From contig JAYKJB010000023.1 of assembly GCA_035285325.1 (NCBI GenBank), positions 1 through 54,011 on the forward strand: 54,011 bases of DNA, given 5' to 3'. Position numbers and translations under genes: made by a program. Shown piece by piece: positions 7,825-15,744 of the stretch. The notes under the pieces were generated by a model that worked only from the letters and a program-made list of their open reading frames with translations, searched no databases and was not told the DNA's origin. The stretch is from Candidatus Sericytochromatia bacterium (GTDB taxonomy: Bacteria > Cyanobacteriota > Sericytochromatia > S15B-MN24 > JAQBPE01). Within the stretch, counting starts at the first letter, position 1; each line of letters opens with the position of its first letter.

Positions 7825-9528
7825 ATGTGCCCAGTTGCCAGCCTGCGAGCCCCCCTTCCATTGAGCCAGGAGGAGGTGCGCGCGCGCTTTCTGGCCTTGG
7901 AAGACCAGCTGCCGTCGAGCCAGGCCCCGGTGGGGGACTGGGAGGCCTGGTACTGGCAATGGAACGAAGCCAAGCTCCAGTTACAGGGCGAGGCGAGTCG
8001 ACGCTATTTCCGGGAATGTCAGGACACTCGCGACGAAGCAGCCAAGGAAGCGTGGCGTGCCCTGCGCGAGGAGATCCTGCCGATCGCCGAAGAGATCAAC
8101 GGCCGCCTGCGCAAGGCGTTTCTCGGGGCTGAATGTCGCGCTGAACTGGAATCGTCGCTGGGGGGCGCGCTGTTCCAGCGTCTGAGTCTGGAAGATGCGG
8201 GCTTCACGCCCGAGAACATCCCGCTCGGCGTGCAGGAACAAGGCCTGGTGGCGCAGTACGATCAGCTGCTGGGCGGGGCGCAACTTCCCCTGGAGACGGG
8301 CAGCGTGACGCTGGTGAAGGCCCAGTCCTTGCTGGCGGCTGAAGAGCCTGAGCAGCGGCAGGCCGCCTGGCGCGGGATCGGACAGTTCTTCGATGAGCAC
8401 GGTGCCAGCATCCACGGCATTCTTGACGGCCTGGTGCAGCTGCGGCATCAACAGGCCCGCAATCTGGGAGAAGACGACTTTCTCGCCCTGGGCTACCGTC
8501 GCATGGGGCGCACCGAATACGGTCCCGCCGAAGTGGCCCGGTTCCGCGAGGCCATCCGGGATCACGTGGTGCCGTTGACCCGGCAATTGAGGGCGGTGCA
8601 GGCCAGAGACTTGGGGCTGAACGGGCCCTGCGTGCCGGGTGCTGACATGATGTACTTTCCAAACGCCACGCTGGGCGACCAGGCTGCCCCCGTGGAGGAA
8701 CAAATTGCGCGTGCCGACGCATTGTTTGGTCGACTCCACCCGCAATTTCTGGCCCACTGGCGCCGCATGACGGAGGAGGGTCTGATCGATCTGGAAAATC
8801 GTCCCGGCAAGAAACCGGGGGCGTTCGCCATGAGTCTGGATGACGAGCGTCGGGCGGTGATCTTCTGCAACAGCACCGGCCGTGATGCGGACATCTCCAC
8901 CCTGACGCACGAAATGGGCCACGCCGTGCAGGCCTGGGAAAGCATGTGGGTGCGTTCTCTGGAACTGCGGACGCCTACCATGGATGCCGCTGAAGTGCAC
9001 AGCTTCGGCATGGAGTATCTGGCCCTGCATGAAATCGAGAGCTTCTTCGCGCCAGCGGACGCGGCCAGGTTCCGTCGGATGCGCCTGATGACCACGCTGG
9101 TGCGCCTCCCCTACATGGCCGCCGTCGACGCCTTCCAACACGCGCTGTACGAGCGCCCTGGCATGACCCCAGCGGAACGTGAGGCCGTCTGGGCTGACCT
9201 GTGGGACACCTTCATGGCCGGCATCGATGTCCAGGACTGCCCGGCGCAGCGCCAGTACCGCTGGATGAGGCAAGCGCACATCTTCGCCTCGCCCTTCTAC
9301 TATATCGACTACGCCCTCGCGGAGGTTGCCGCACTCCAGATCTGGCAACGCGCCCAACACGACCGGGCAGGGGCCACCGACGCGTATCTGACCATCTGCC
9401 GACTCGGTGGGACGACGTCCTTGCTGGGAATGCTGGAGGCTGGCGGACTGCGCTCCCCCTTCGACCCGAGCGTGCTGCCGGAACTGATCGGGGCGATCGC
9501 CCGGGAAGTGGGTCTCAACGACGCCTGA
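7825..9528 (+). CDS. M3 family oligoendopeptidase (zinc metallopeptidase)
   Basis: A 567-residue cytoplasmic metallopeptidase without signal peptide. The zinc site HEMGH is at 362-366 and the third ligand is Glu390 in DAAEVHSF, the normal spacing for thimet-like M3 peptidases, which cut short peptides inside a closed cavity. The mostly helical N-terminal half fits the family. It is a different subgroup from the second M3 enzyme at 20003-21781, with which it shares little outside the active site. AAGGAG lies 11 bases before ATG 7825. Codon 53 is TTA, rare in this GC-rich genome. Confidence 0.88.
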   Translation: MCPVASLRAPLPLSQEEVRARFLALEDQLPSSQAPVGDWEAWYWQWNEAKLQLQGEASRRYFRECQDTRDEAAKEAWRALREEILPIAEEINGRLRKAFLGAECRAELESSLGGALFQRLSLEDAGFTPENIPLGVQEQGLVAQYDQLLGGAQLPLETGSVTLVKAQSLLAAEEPEQRQAAWRGIGQFFDEHGASIHGILDGLVQLRHQQARNLGEDDFLALGYRRMGRTEYGPAEVARFREAIRDHVVPLTRQLRAVQARDLGLNGPCVPGADMMYFPNATLGDQAAPVEEQIARADALFGRLHPQFLAHWRRMTEEGLIDLENRPGKKPGAFAMSLDDERRAVIFCNSTGRDADISTLTHEMGHAVQAWESMWVRSLELRTPTMDAAEVHSFGMEYLALHEIESFFAPADAARFRRMRLMTTLVRLPYMAAVDAFQHALYERPGMTPAEREAVWADLWDTFMAGIDVQDCPAQRQYRWMRQAHIFASPFYYIDYALAEVAALQIWQRAQHDRAGATDAYLTICRLGGTTSLLGMLEAGGLRSPFDPSVLPELIGAIAREVGLNDA

Positions 9529-9672
9529 GGGGCCCCCGGTTCAACACGCGGCCGCCAGGGGGGGTGTCCTCCACGACGCGAGGGGTCGGGCCGGTTCAAC
9601 GTGAGGCGCCTCGCAGCGTGACTCCACGTGCACAGAGTGCCATCCTCGACGGGCGGGCCTGTGGGGCTCCGT

Positions 9673-10593
9673 TCAGGGCTGCGGTGCCCCAGGGAAGGCC
9701 AGCCCTGCTTCCAGCTGACGTCCCGGAGACAGGAAGTGTCCGATTCGCTGGACGTATTCCGGGTGATCGATGAACGGGTTGCGGTTGCCCTGCAAGCGGG
9801 CGATCGCCTCGTTTCGCGCCTTTTCCTTGGGCGAGACAGGATCGATGAAGTGCCAGCGCCAGAGCGTCGCGAATTCGCCGCGGAAGTTGTCGAGCTTCAC
9901 GCCGTCGGTCAGACGCGCGCCGAACCCGTAGCGCACATAGAAATACAGCATGGCGCGGGCGGCGTCGCCCTTGTGGTCATCCCGCGGTTCGAACACGACC
10001 GTGCCATCGGCCAGCGTCCCCACCCGGCTGTTGAGCGCGTCGCCCAGGTAATTCGGCAAGGTCTCGGTCACCTGTTCCGGCACGCCCAGACGGTGGCGGT
10101 TACGCTGAGAGTTCGTGTCGGCGTCGGCAGGAAACAGATGGTGAAGATCGCTGCGAGCAGGCTCAGCCTGTGCCCCCAGGCTTTGCGGCCAGGTGTGCTC
10201 GGCATTCAAGCCCCGGTGAAAGGCCGACACGCGGTCGCGCACTCCCTTGCCCGTGCGACCACAATAGACGTCCACCACGGTGTCGCGCCCACCGATGTCA
10301 TCCAGCGTCGCGAACATGACATCGCGGGCGCGGTCATACCCCAGCACCACGTGGCGAGCGCGAACCAGACTCGACAGCGCGCGCATCAGCGCCATGCCCC
10401 GCAAAGACTCGCACCCCGCATAGGGGTCTGCGACCTGCGCCTGCACGCCGGTGGAGCGCGGCAGCAGCTCCGCGCCAGGCCGCGGGCCCCCACAGGCCGA
10501 CAGCGCGAACAGCAAGGTCGCCGCCAGCGTCATCCCGCGCATCATCGCGCGAGCGGGCAGCCCAGAGGAAAAACGACGAACCACCTGAGGCAC
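9673..10593 (-). CDS. Secreted endonuclease I family nuclease, probable lipoprotein
   Basis: This protein matches the EndA/Vvn nuclease family, which degrades DNA (often RNA as well) outside the cytoplasm. Family hallmarks in order are NAEHTWPQS (with the catalytic His), SDLHHLFPAD, TNSQRN, FEP-DDHKGDAARAMLYF and NRNPFIDHPEYV. The N-terminus has a hydrophobic segment ending in a lipobox (LSAC), so the mature protein is probably lipid-anchored. The start is GTG 10593, with GGGAG 8 bases upstream; ATGs at 10545 and 10542 would give a shorter signal sequence. A strong promoter lies at 10652-10680. Nutrient scavenging from extracellular DNA is a reasonable but unproven role. Confidence 0.9.
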   Translation of the reverse strand: MPQVVRRFSSGLPARAMMRGMTLAATLLFALSACGGPRPGAELLPRSTGVQAQVADPYAGCESLRGMALMRALSSLVRARHVVLGYDRARDVMFATLDDIGGRDTVVDVYCGRTGKGVRDRVSAFHRGLNAEHTWPQSLGAQAEPARSDLHHLFPADADTNSQRNRHRLGVPEQVTETLPNYLGDALNSRVGTLADGTVVFEPRDDHKGDAARAMLYFYVRYGFGARLTDGVKLDNFRGEFATLWRWHFIDPVSPKEKARNEAIARLQGNRNPFIDHPEYVQRIGHFLSPGRQLEAGLAFPGAPQP

Positions 10594-10651
10594 GAGACGA
10601 TCTCCCGAACAGGAGGGGGGCCTGGTGAAATTAACGTTCGGTTATATTTTC

Positions 10652-10680
10652 ATTATATCCACGAGAAGCCCAGCTGTCAT
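10652..10680 (-). promoter_or_regulatory. Strong promoter for the endonuclease I gene
   Basis: On the minus strand ATGACA (10675-10680) and TATAAT (10652-10657) are exactly 17 bases apart, with the -10 perfect and the -35 at 5/6. The start would be near 10645, giving a leader of about 50 bases. The same AT-rich patch could hold a weaker plus-strand promoter for crcB (TTAACG at 10631, TATATC at 10654). Confidence 0.75.
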
Positions 10681-10804
10681 CCCGCGTTGATCGCGGCCGA
10701 GCCCCGGCGTGCCGTCGGAGCAGCGCTGGCGCCGCGTCACGCGCTCCAGGGCGGGCGTGACGGCTCTCACCGCGACGGGTCAGGCCGTCGGCCACGATCC
10801 GCGC

Positions 10805-11230
10805 ATGCCCAACCCTGCGCCCTTGCCCCTCACCTTGCTCTGGCTGGCCCTCGGTGGCAGCCTGGGGACGTGGGCCCGCTTCGGCCTGGGCACCCTGGTC
10901 GCTCAGGCGGCGATCGCCCGTGGCTGGCCACCCATCCTGGGCGTGCCCCTCGGGACCTGGCTGGTCAACCTGGCCGGTTGCCTGACGCTTGGCCTGGTCG
11001 CCGCCCTCGCGGTCGGACGCCCTGCCTGGGTGGGCCCCGAGGCCCGACTGGTGCTGGCCGTGGGGTTCTGCGGGGCGTTCACGACCTTCTCCACCTTTGG
11101 CCTGGAGACCGTGACCCTGCTGGAGCAGGGCCGCTGGGCGGCGGCAAGCTGGTATGTGCTGGGGTCCAATGCCGGCGGCCTGGCGGCCGTGGCGGGCGGC
11201 CTGGCGATCGGACGGGCGCTCTCGAATTGA
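10805..11230 (+). CDS. crcB: Fluoride-specific ion channel CrcB/FluC
   Basis: This 141-residue protein with four membrane segments carries the Fluc signatures: GGSLGTWARFGL near the N-terminus, GTWLVNLAGC in the second segment and GFCGAFTTFSTFGLE in the third, where the Phe and Thr/Ser residues line the fluoride path. Fluc channels are dual-topology dimers that let fluoride leave the cell. I start at ATG 10805; the open frame extends 32 codons further upstream without family similarity. I found no convincing fluoride riboswitch upstream. It is convergent with the nfu gene. Confidence 0.93.
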   Translation: MPNPAPLPLTLLWLALGGSLGTWARFGLGTLVAQAAIARGWPPILGVPLGTWLVNLAGCLTLGLVAALAVGRPAWVGPEARLVLAVGFCGAFTTFSTFGLETVTLLEQGRWAAASWYVLGSNAGGLAAVAGGLAIGRALSN

Positions 11231-11248
11231 GCGCTGAGGCCTGCCCGG

Positions 11249-11782
11249 TCAGGCAGCCACGACCGTCAGCCGCTCGTCCACCTCGGCCTGCAGCAGATTC
11301 TGGATGGCCATCAAGGTGCCGGAAACCGAACTGGGACAGGAGCCGCAAGCCCCCTGGTAGCGAATCGTGAGGGTCAGCTCGTCGAAGCTGACCACGTCGA
11401 GCCCGCCGCCATCACCCGCCAGGGCCGGGCGAATCTGGGCGTCGATGACCTCGTGGATGCGGTCCAGCAAGGCATCGCCCGTGGCGGCGCCGCGGGCCGC
11501 CGCGCTGGGAGCGAGGCCTTCGGCCGTTGTCTCGATCACGCGGGCGATCGCCGGGGCCAGCGAGCCCCAGTCGGCTTCAGGCGACTTGTTGACCGTGACG
11601 AAGCCCGGCATGTAGAACACGGAGTGAACCCGGCCAAGGGCGAACAGGGAGGTGGCCAGGCGATCGCCGTCCGCCGCGCTGGGGGTGTCAAAGCTGCGCG
11701 AACCGCCCTCGATCAGGCGACCATCCACGTTGAACTTCATCGCGTGGGGGTTCGGGGTGGGTTCGAAATTCAAAACTTTCAT
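11249..11782 (-). CDS. Nfu-type iron-sulfur cluster scaffold protein
   Basis: A 177-residue protein with the two domains of Nfu1: an N-terminal Nfu_N domain (about 1-85, starting with NFEPTPNPHAMKF) and a C-terminal NifU-like domain (about 103-177). The latter carries the cluster-binding CxxC at Cys146 and Cys149 (ACGSCPSS). Nfu proteins carry a 4Fe-4S cluster and hand it to target apoproteins. The start is ATG 11782, with GGAGG 8 bases upstream; a TTG two codons earlier is less likely. It is preceded by an extended -10 element and a strong palindrome at 11823-11852, so it may be separately controlled from the GMP reductase-like gene upstream. Confidence 0.92.
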   Translation of the reverse strand: MKVLNFEPTPNPHAMKFNVDGRLIEGGSRSFDTPSAADGDRLATSLFALGRVHSVFYMPGFVTVNKSPEADWGSLAPAIARVIETTAEGLAPSAAARGAATGDALLDRIHEVIDAQIRPALAGDGGGLDVVSFDELTLTIRYQGACGSCPSSVSGTLMAIQNLLQAEVDERLTVVAA

Positions 11783-11806
11783 CGTCAAGACCTCCGTGGT
11801 GCGGGC

Positions 11807-11852
11807 ATTCTAGCATATTCCAGACCAAACCTGTCCAAATACAGGCTTGGTC
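11807..11852 (-). promoter_or_regulatory. Extended -10 promoter with adjacent palindrome upstream of nfu
   Basis: On the minus strand TAGAAT (11807-11812) is preceded by TGC, an extended -10 box, so transcription would begin near 11800, just before the ribosome site. Directly upstream lies a near-perfect inverted repeat: GACCAA-n-CCTGT, 6-base spacer, ACAGG-n-TTGGTC (11823-11852). It overlaps the -35 region and has no U-tract, so an operator is more likely than a terminator. Confidence 0.45.
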
Positions 11853-11912
11853 CGGCGGCTGCGGCCGTCCTCACCGCTGGCAGCGCCATTCAAATTCGCA
11901 GCACCGACGCCT

Positions 11913-13010
11913 TCAGGCGCGCTCGACGTCGAGCGGTGCCCCGGTCGGCGACAGCGCCAGCGCGTGGGGCTGGCTTTCCCGCATGGAAGCCGGTGAGATA
12001 CGGACCATCTCGATCGTCTGGTCGTGCAGGTCCGCGATCGAGCCCGAGTTGCAATAACTCAGGCCCGAACGAATCCCGCCTTCCAGTTGCCGAAGCAGGG
12101 GCGCCACCGGTCCCTTGTAGGGAATCAGGGTCGAGATCCCCTCCGGCGTGCGGTCTGCCCCCACCACCTGCATCGCACCCGAAGAGGCCATCCCGCGATA
12201 CACCTTGAACGCCTTGCCGTGTTCCGTCACCACCTCGCCGGGGGCCTCATCGGTGCCCGCAAACAGGCTGCCAATCATGACGCTGTCGGCCCCCGCCACG
12301 AGGGCCTTGACGATGTCTCCACTGTTGCGAATGCCGCCGTCGGCGATCAGGGTCGGGGCGGTGGCGACGCGCGGGCGGGCCTTGCGGCGCTCGACATCCC
12401 ACCAGCGGTTGATCGCCGCCCGGCATTTGAGAATCGCCGTGAGTTGCGGATAGCCGCAGCCCGTCACGATGCGCGTCGTACAGACGGCGCCCGGCCCGAC
12501 TCCGACCTTGAGTGCGTGTGCCCCCGCCTCCAGCAGGTCCCAGGCCGCCTCGGCGGTGGCGACGTTGCCCGCGATCACCCACAGCCGGGGATGGCGTTCG
12601 CGAATGGTGGCAATCATCTCCATGACCCGATCGTGATGACCGTGTGCCACGTCGATCAGCACCCCATCGAGTTCGGCCACCAGCGGAATCTTGTCGAGGT
12701 CGGAAAGCTTCACGCCCAGGGCCAGAATGCGCGGGGCAGGGGCGTGCGCCACCATGTCGGCGTGACGCTGCGGATCGGGGATGAAGCGGTGGATGATTCC
12801 CAGGCCGCCGCGCGCGCGCAGGGCTTGCGCCATCGCCAACTCGGTGACGGTGTCCATGTTGGCGCTGACGATCGGGAGCTCCAGCGTCAGATCGCCCACC
12901 AGGCGCGTTTTCAGCGACACCTCCGCGCGGGAGAAGACCGAAGACCGTTTGGGGACGATCAGGACATCGTCGAAGGTCAGACCGGTCTGTTCGATGAATT
13001 TGACACCCAT
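11913..13010 (-). CDS. GMP reductase / IMP dehydrogenase family enzyme without CBS domains
   Basis: A 365-residue TIM barrel of the IMPDH/GMPR family. It has the N-terminal [12 protein letters not shown] signature, the phosphate-binding DGGIRNSGD, and the catalytic Cys177 in GPGAVCTTR. There is no CBS pair in the middle. The flap between [10 protein letters not shown] and IPYKGP is short and lacks the Arg-Tyr dyad that IMP dehydrogenases use to activate water, which favours GMP reductase (GMP + NADPH to IMP + ammonia). However, the C-terminus (ESQPHAL) resembles the IMPDH ending. Either way it works in purine nucleotide interconversion. The start is ATG 13010, reached through a leader of about 150 bases containing a 9-bp hairpin. 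Confidence 0.8.
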   Translation of the reverse strand: MGVKFIEQTGLTFDDVLIVPKRSSVFSRAEVSLKTRLVGDLTLELPIVSANMDTVTELAMAQALRARGGLGIIHRFIPDPQRHADMVAHAPAPRILALGVKLSDLDKIPLVAELDGVLIDVAHGHHDRVMEMIATIRERHPRLWVIAGNVATAEAAWDLLEAGAHALKVGVGPGAVCTTRIVTGCGYPQLTAILKCRAAINRWWDVERRKARPRVATAPTLIADGGIRNSGDIVKALVAGADSVMIGSLFAGTDEAPGEVVTEHGKAFKVYRGMASSGAMQVVGADRTPEGISTLIPYKGPVAPLLRQLEGGIRSGLSYCNSGSIADLHDQTIEMVRISPASMRESQPHALALSPTGAPLDVERA

Positions 13011-13023
13011 GGTTCACGCGCCT

Positions 13024-13052
13024 CATGCGGGGTTCGTCGGGACCCCCGCATG
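13024..13052 (-). promoter_or_regulatory. Leader hairpin before the GMP reductase-like gene
   Basis: CATGCGGGG (13024-13032) pairs perfectly with CCCCGCATG (13044-13052) around an 11-base loop, ending 13 bases before the start codon. It would form in the leader RNA close to the ribosome site. A role in translation control is possible but unsupported. Confidence 0.35.
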
Positions 13053-13172
13053 GTAATGGCGAGGCCCGCGGCTGGCAATCAAGCCGGGCTGGGCGATTTC
13101 GGAACCCCTCGCCGGGGCAGAACGGATCACCAAAACTTAACGTAAGTCCATCAACCGCTGCGGCCATAAACT

Positions 13173-13195
13173 AGTATACAAGTTTGGTATACAAG
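13173..13195. promoter_or_regulatory. Tandem GTATACAAG repeats between two divergent genes
   Basis: GTATACAAG occurs at 13174-13182 and again at 13187-13195, a 13-bp period. The repeats overlap a minus-strand -10 (TATACT, 13173-13178) facing the GMP reductase-like gene and a plus-strand TATACA (13188-13193) facing the lipoprotein gene. This looks like a regulator site controlling both; the regulator is unknown. Confidence 0.4.
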
Positions 13196-13251
13196 CCAAG
13201 GGTCACCAAGCTTGTGGTGTTGGACGTTGGATTGTGTGAGGAGGTTTTTCC

Positions 13252-14034
13252 ATGTTCAAGTCGATGCGCGTCGTCTCCCTGGCCTGGATCGCTGCCAGCT
13301 TGCTGGCGGGCTGCGGACGGATGGATGGACTGGCCGGTGCGCCGTCTCCGGTTGCGTTGCCAGCTGCAGCTCCCGCTGAGCTGAGCCAGGCAACCTATGC
13401 GCTGCAGAGTTCCCCGGCGACGGTCCTGTTTCATGACGACTTCGATTACGCCACCCAGGCCAGCCTGGACAGCATCTGGGCCAGTTCATCGGACTTCAAG
13501 GGCGTGCTCCCGATGATTCACCCCGCGCCGACCGCCCACCAGCTGGTCAAGCCCGGCCTCGGAGGCAGCCTGCAGGCCGTGGCCGCCGGGCGGGATGGCA
13601 AGGCCTACAGCGCCAACCGCTTCATGCTGGAACTGCGGAAGCCCCTCGCGGTGTCCCGAGGCTTTGAAGGGAGCAAGCGGACCCTGTCCTTCCAGTACGC
13701 CCGGCTGGTGAGTGAAGGGCCCAAGCCGAGCGGCAAGCCGGGGTTTGAAGTCCTTCACCCCACGGCCCCCCTGCAGGTGCAGATCAGCTATCTCAACAGC
13801 AAGCCCAACACCTGGAAAACGCTATGGGATTCGCGTGAGGAGGTTCTCCCGATGAGCTATCCCGGGCCAAAAGAAATGGAGGCACAGGTGGCACTGCCGA
13901 CCAGCAGCTTGCGGCTCCGCTTCGTGACGCTGGCCGGCAAAAAGGGGCAAATGAGCCCCCGCATCGACAACGTGGTCGTGGCCGTGGACCTGCCCGGCCC
14001 GATCACGGGGGGCATTGTCACGAAGGTGAAGTGA
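13252..14034 (+). CDS. Lipoprotein of unknown function
   Basis: A 260-residue exported protein. Residues 1-20 are a lipoprotein signal (basic start, hydrophobic core, lipobox LAGC), so it is anchored by Cys20. After an alanine/proline-rich linker (about 25-50) comes a beta-rich domain (about 55-255) starting with LFHDDFDY and ending in IDNVVVAVDL. This pattern is reminiscent of jelly-roll or LamG-like carbohydrate-binding folds, but I do not recognise a named family. GAGGAGG sits 7-8 bases before ATG 13252, so translation should be strong. It has its own terminator and shares the divergent control region with the gene at 11913-13010. Confidence 0.8.
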   Translation: MFKSMRVVSLAWIAASLLAGCGRMDGLAGAPSPVALPAAAPAELSQATYALQSSPATVLFHDDFDYATQASLDSIWASSSDFKGVLPMIHPAPTAHQLVKPGLGGSLQAVAAGRDGKAYSANRFMLELRKPLAVSRGFEGSKRTLSFQYARLVSEGPKPSGKPGFEVLHPTAPLQVQISYLNSKPNTWKTLWDSREEVLPMSYPGPKEMEAQVALPTSSLRLRFVTLAGKKGQMSPRIDNVVVAVDLPGPITGGIVTKVK

Positions 14035-14092
14035 AGCGCCCGCCCCCATCGAATCCGCAGCGGACTTCGCCCCCACGGGCGCTCAAGCTGAA

Positions 14093-14120
14093 GGCCCCCG
14101 AACGCATGGATTCGGGGGCC
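14093..14120 (+). terminator. Hairpin terminator of the lipoprotein gene
   Basis: GGCCCCCGAA (14093-14102) pairs perfectly with TTCGGGGGCC (14111-14120) around an 8-base loop, 58 bases after the stop. It is followed only by CTTGG, so termination may depend on more than the U-tract. Confidence 0.55.
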
Positions 14121-14217
14121 CTTGGCCTGTGGTTGAGGGGGTGCGTTGGCGCGGCCAGGCCAAGCGACCCCTCCGCGCTAAATTTCCCGAAAAACCCCAG
14201 ATCTGGGCGGGGACAAG

Positions 14218-14250
14218 CTTTATTAAACCTGCTTTAATATTTGAATAAAG
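14218..14250 (+). promoter_or_regulatory. AT-rich nested inverted repeat upstream of the esterase gene
   Basis: CTTTATT (14218-14224) is repeated inverted as AATAAAG (14244-14250), and an inner TTAAA/TTTAA pair sits at 14223-14227 and 14233-14237. The patch stands out in GC-rich DNA and contains TAATAT, a possible -10. It is probably the promoter/operator of the gene at 14320. Confidence 0.4.
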
Positions 14251-14319
14251 CCGCGCCAGCGCGCGCGCGCAGGCCCTGAGTCCGGCCCGCCGGCCGACCG
14301 CGTTTCGAGGATCCGCCCC

Positions 14320-15057
14320 ATGCCCATCAAAAAGGAAGTCCACCATTGGTACAGCCACCGCATCGGTGGCAACATGCCGATTGCCGTCTACGGCCACTAC
14401 GGCTTTCCGCTCCTGATGTTCCCCACGGCTGCCGCCGACTTCGAGGAATACGAGCGCTTTCACCTGATCTCCGTCATGCGGCCATGGATCGAGGCGGGCA
14501 AGGTCAAGGTCTACTCGATCGACAGCGTCAACTCGCACACCTGGATGAACACGCGGATTCATCCGGCCGAGCGGGCCCGCAAGCATGAGTTCTATGATGC
14601 CTACGTCTGCAAGGAAGTCGTTCCCTTCATCTGGAACCATCAGGGCCACCGGGGCGGCATCATCACCACCGGCGCCAGCATGGGTGCCTACCACGCGATG
14701 AACTTCCTGCTCCGTCACCCGGACCTGTTCGACGGCACCATCGCCATGAGCGGTGCTTACGACCTGAGCCCCTGGACCGACGGCTACATGGACGAGGCGG
14801 TCTACTTCAACTCGCCGATGGCCTACATGCCGAACCTGCACGATCCCTGGTACATCGAGCAGCTGCGCGCCAAGAAGCACATCCACATCCTGACGGGCCA
14901 GGGGGCCTACGAAGCGCCCGGTCAGTCCGCCCGCATGGCGCGCGACCTGTGGGCCAAGGGCATCCCCGCCAACCTCGATATGTGGGGTCACGACATGCGC
15001 CACGACTGGCCGACCTGGCGCGCCATGATGCCGCTCTACCTCGAGCACGCGTTCTGA
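14320..15057 (+). CDS. Alpha/beta-hydrolase esterase (putative esterase family)
   Basis: A 245-residue cytoplasmic alpha/beta hydrolase. The nucleophile elbow is GASMGA with Ser120, and His residues near the end (GHDMRHDW) can supply the catalytic His. The spacing fits the esterase-D-like group (PF00756 type). There is no signal peptide. The substrate is not evident. It stands upstream of an HNH nuclease and an ATP-grasp ligase on the same strand, but a strong terminator at 15077-15106 ends its own transcript, so any link with those genes is functional rather than operonic. The ATG is preceded by GAGGATCCGCCCC, a modest ribosome site. Confidence 0.83.
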   Translation: MPIKKEVHHWYSHRIGGNMPIAVYGHYGFPLLMFPTAAADFEEYERFHLISVMRPWIEAGKVKVYSIDSVNSHTWMNTRIHPAERARKHEFYDAYVCKEVVPFIWNHQGHRGGIITTGASMGAYHAMNFLLRHPDLFDGTIAMSGAYDLSPWTDGYMDEAVYFNSPMAYMPNLHDPWYIEQLRAKKHIHILTGQGAYEAPGQSARMARDLWAKGIPANLDMWGHDMRHDWPTWRAMMPLYLEHAF

Positions 15058-15076
15058 ACCGCGCCGCCTGCGGCCT

Positions 15077-15106
15077 GGCCCCCTGCTTCCTGCAGGGGGC
15101 CTTTTT
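15077..15106 (+). terminator. Strong intrinsic terminator after the esterase gene
   Basis: A perfect 10-bp GC-rich stem (15077-15086 with 15092-15101) with a 5-base loop is followed at once by TTTTT (15102-15106). This is the clearest Rho-independent terminator in the window. Confidence 0.9.
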
Positions 15107-15109
15107 GAC

Positions 15110-15138
15110 TTGAGCCCTTCCCGCCGGTGACTTATCCT
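15110..15138 (+). promoter_or_regulatory. Promoter for the HNH gene, leaderless type
   Basis: TTGAGC (15110-15115) and TATCCT (15133-15138) are 17 bases apart. The ATG at 15145 follows the -10 box by exactly six bases, so the expected transcript start coincides with the start codon and no ribosome site is present. Confidence 0.5.
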
Positions 15139-15144
15139 GACGGC

Positions 15145-15585
15145 ATGACGATCGAGTGGGATGATGAGCCGGACATGCAAATGTGCCGGGTCTGCCGCGA
15201 GGAAAAGTTCCTGACGGACTTTCAGGCCGACGGCAAGGGAGGGCGCCGCCCCGAGTGTCGCACCTGCTGCAACCTCCAACGCGTGACCTGGGCGCACTCG
15301 ACGCCCGAGCGCCATGCGCGGGCCCTGAAGCTTCGCAAAGACTACGTCGAACGTCGCAAGGCGGCCGAGGGCGCTCACACCGAGGCCGAGTGGCAAAGCC
15401 GTGTCGCGCAATACGGGGGCCGCTGCGCCTACTGCGGGCGGGCGGACCGGGCACTCGTGCGCGAGCACGTCGTGCCCCTGATTGCCGGCGGGACCGACGA
15501 CATCGCGAATATCGTCCCCGCCTGCCAGCCTTGCAACGCGCGAAAATACAGCCGGACAGACATGGTGCCGATGGCCCCCCCCTGA
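15145..15585 (+). CDS. HNH endonuclease domain protein
   Basis: A small protein of 146 residues. The N-terminal part has a CRVC...CRTCC cysteine cluster, probably a zinc finger. The C-terminal part is an HNH nuclease core: CAYCG, then EHVVPL (catalytic-site His), GGTDDIANIVPAC with the Asn, and CNARK. Two CxxC pairs hold the structural zinc. Stand-alone HNH proteins of this kind have varied DNA-cutting roles, and nothing here shows a restriction partner or intron. I start at ATG 15145, because the -10 box is six bases upstream; a GTG at 15127 lies inside the promoter. It ends 159 bases before the ATP-grasp gene. Confidence 0.8.
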   Translation: MTIEWDDEPDMQMCRVCREEKFLTDFQADGKGGRRPECRTCCNLQRVTWAHSTPERHARALKLRKDYVERRKAAEGAHTEAEWQSRVAQYGGRCAYCGRADRALVREHVVPLIAGGTDDIANIVPACQPCNARKYSRTDMVPMAPP

Positions 15586-15744
15586 GCAGCACAAGCCTGA
15601 TCGCCCCTGTCCTCGGGCCGATCGGGGCTCTTTCCCATGCGACGCCCTTGCCCGTACAATGTGACGGTCCTCACAGGCGGGCTCGCCTGCCGCTGCGATC
15701 CGCCGCGCGTGCGTTTGACCCCCCACTCAGAACAGGAGCGCCCC

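Noticed and set aside
10690-10804. Fluoride riboswitch upstream of crcB
   Set aside because: A GGCGTGACGG...TCACC stretch looks vaguely similar, but the conserved GGNGATGG/CTGATG core and pseudoknot partners are not present.
9628-11370. Long plus-strand frame of 580 codons
   Set aside because: It is the shadow of the endonuclease I gene on the opposite strand and overlaps crcB in another frame; no family resemblance.
14258-14271. GC dinucleotide run before the esterase gene
   Set aside because: A short GCGCGC run in GC-rich DNA; no structure or repeat beyond chance.
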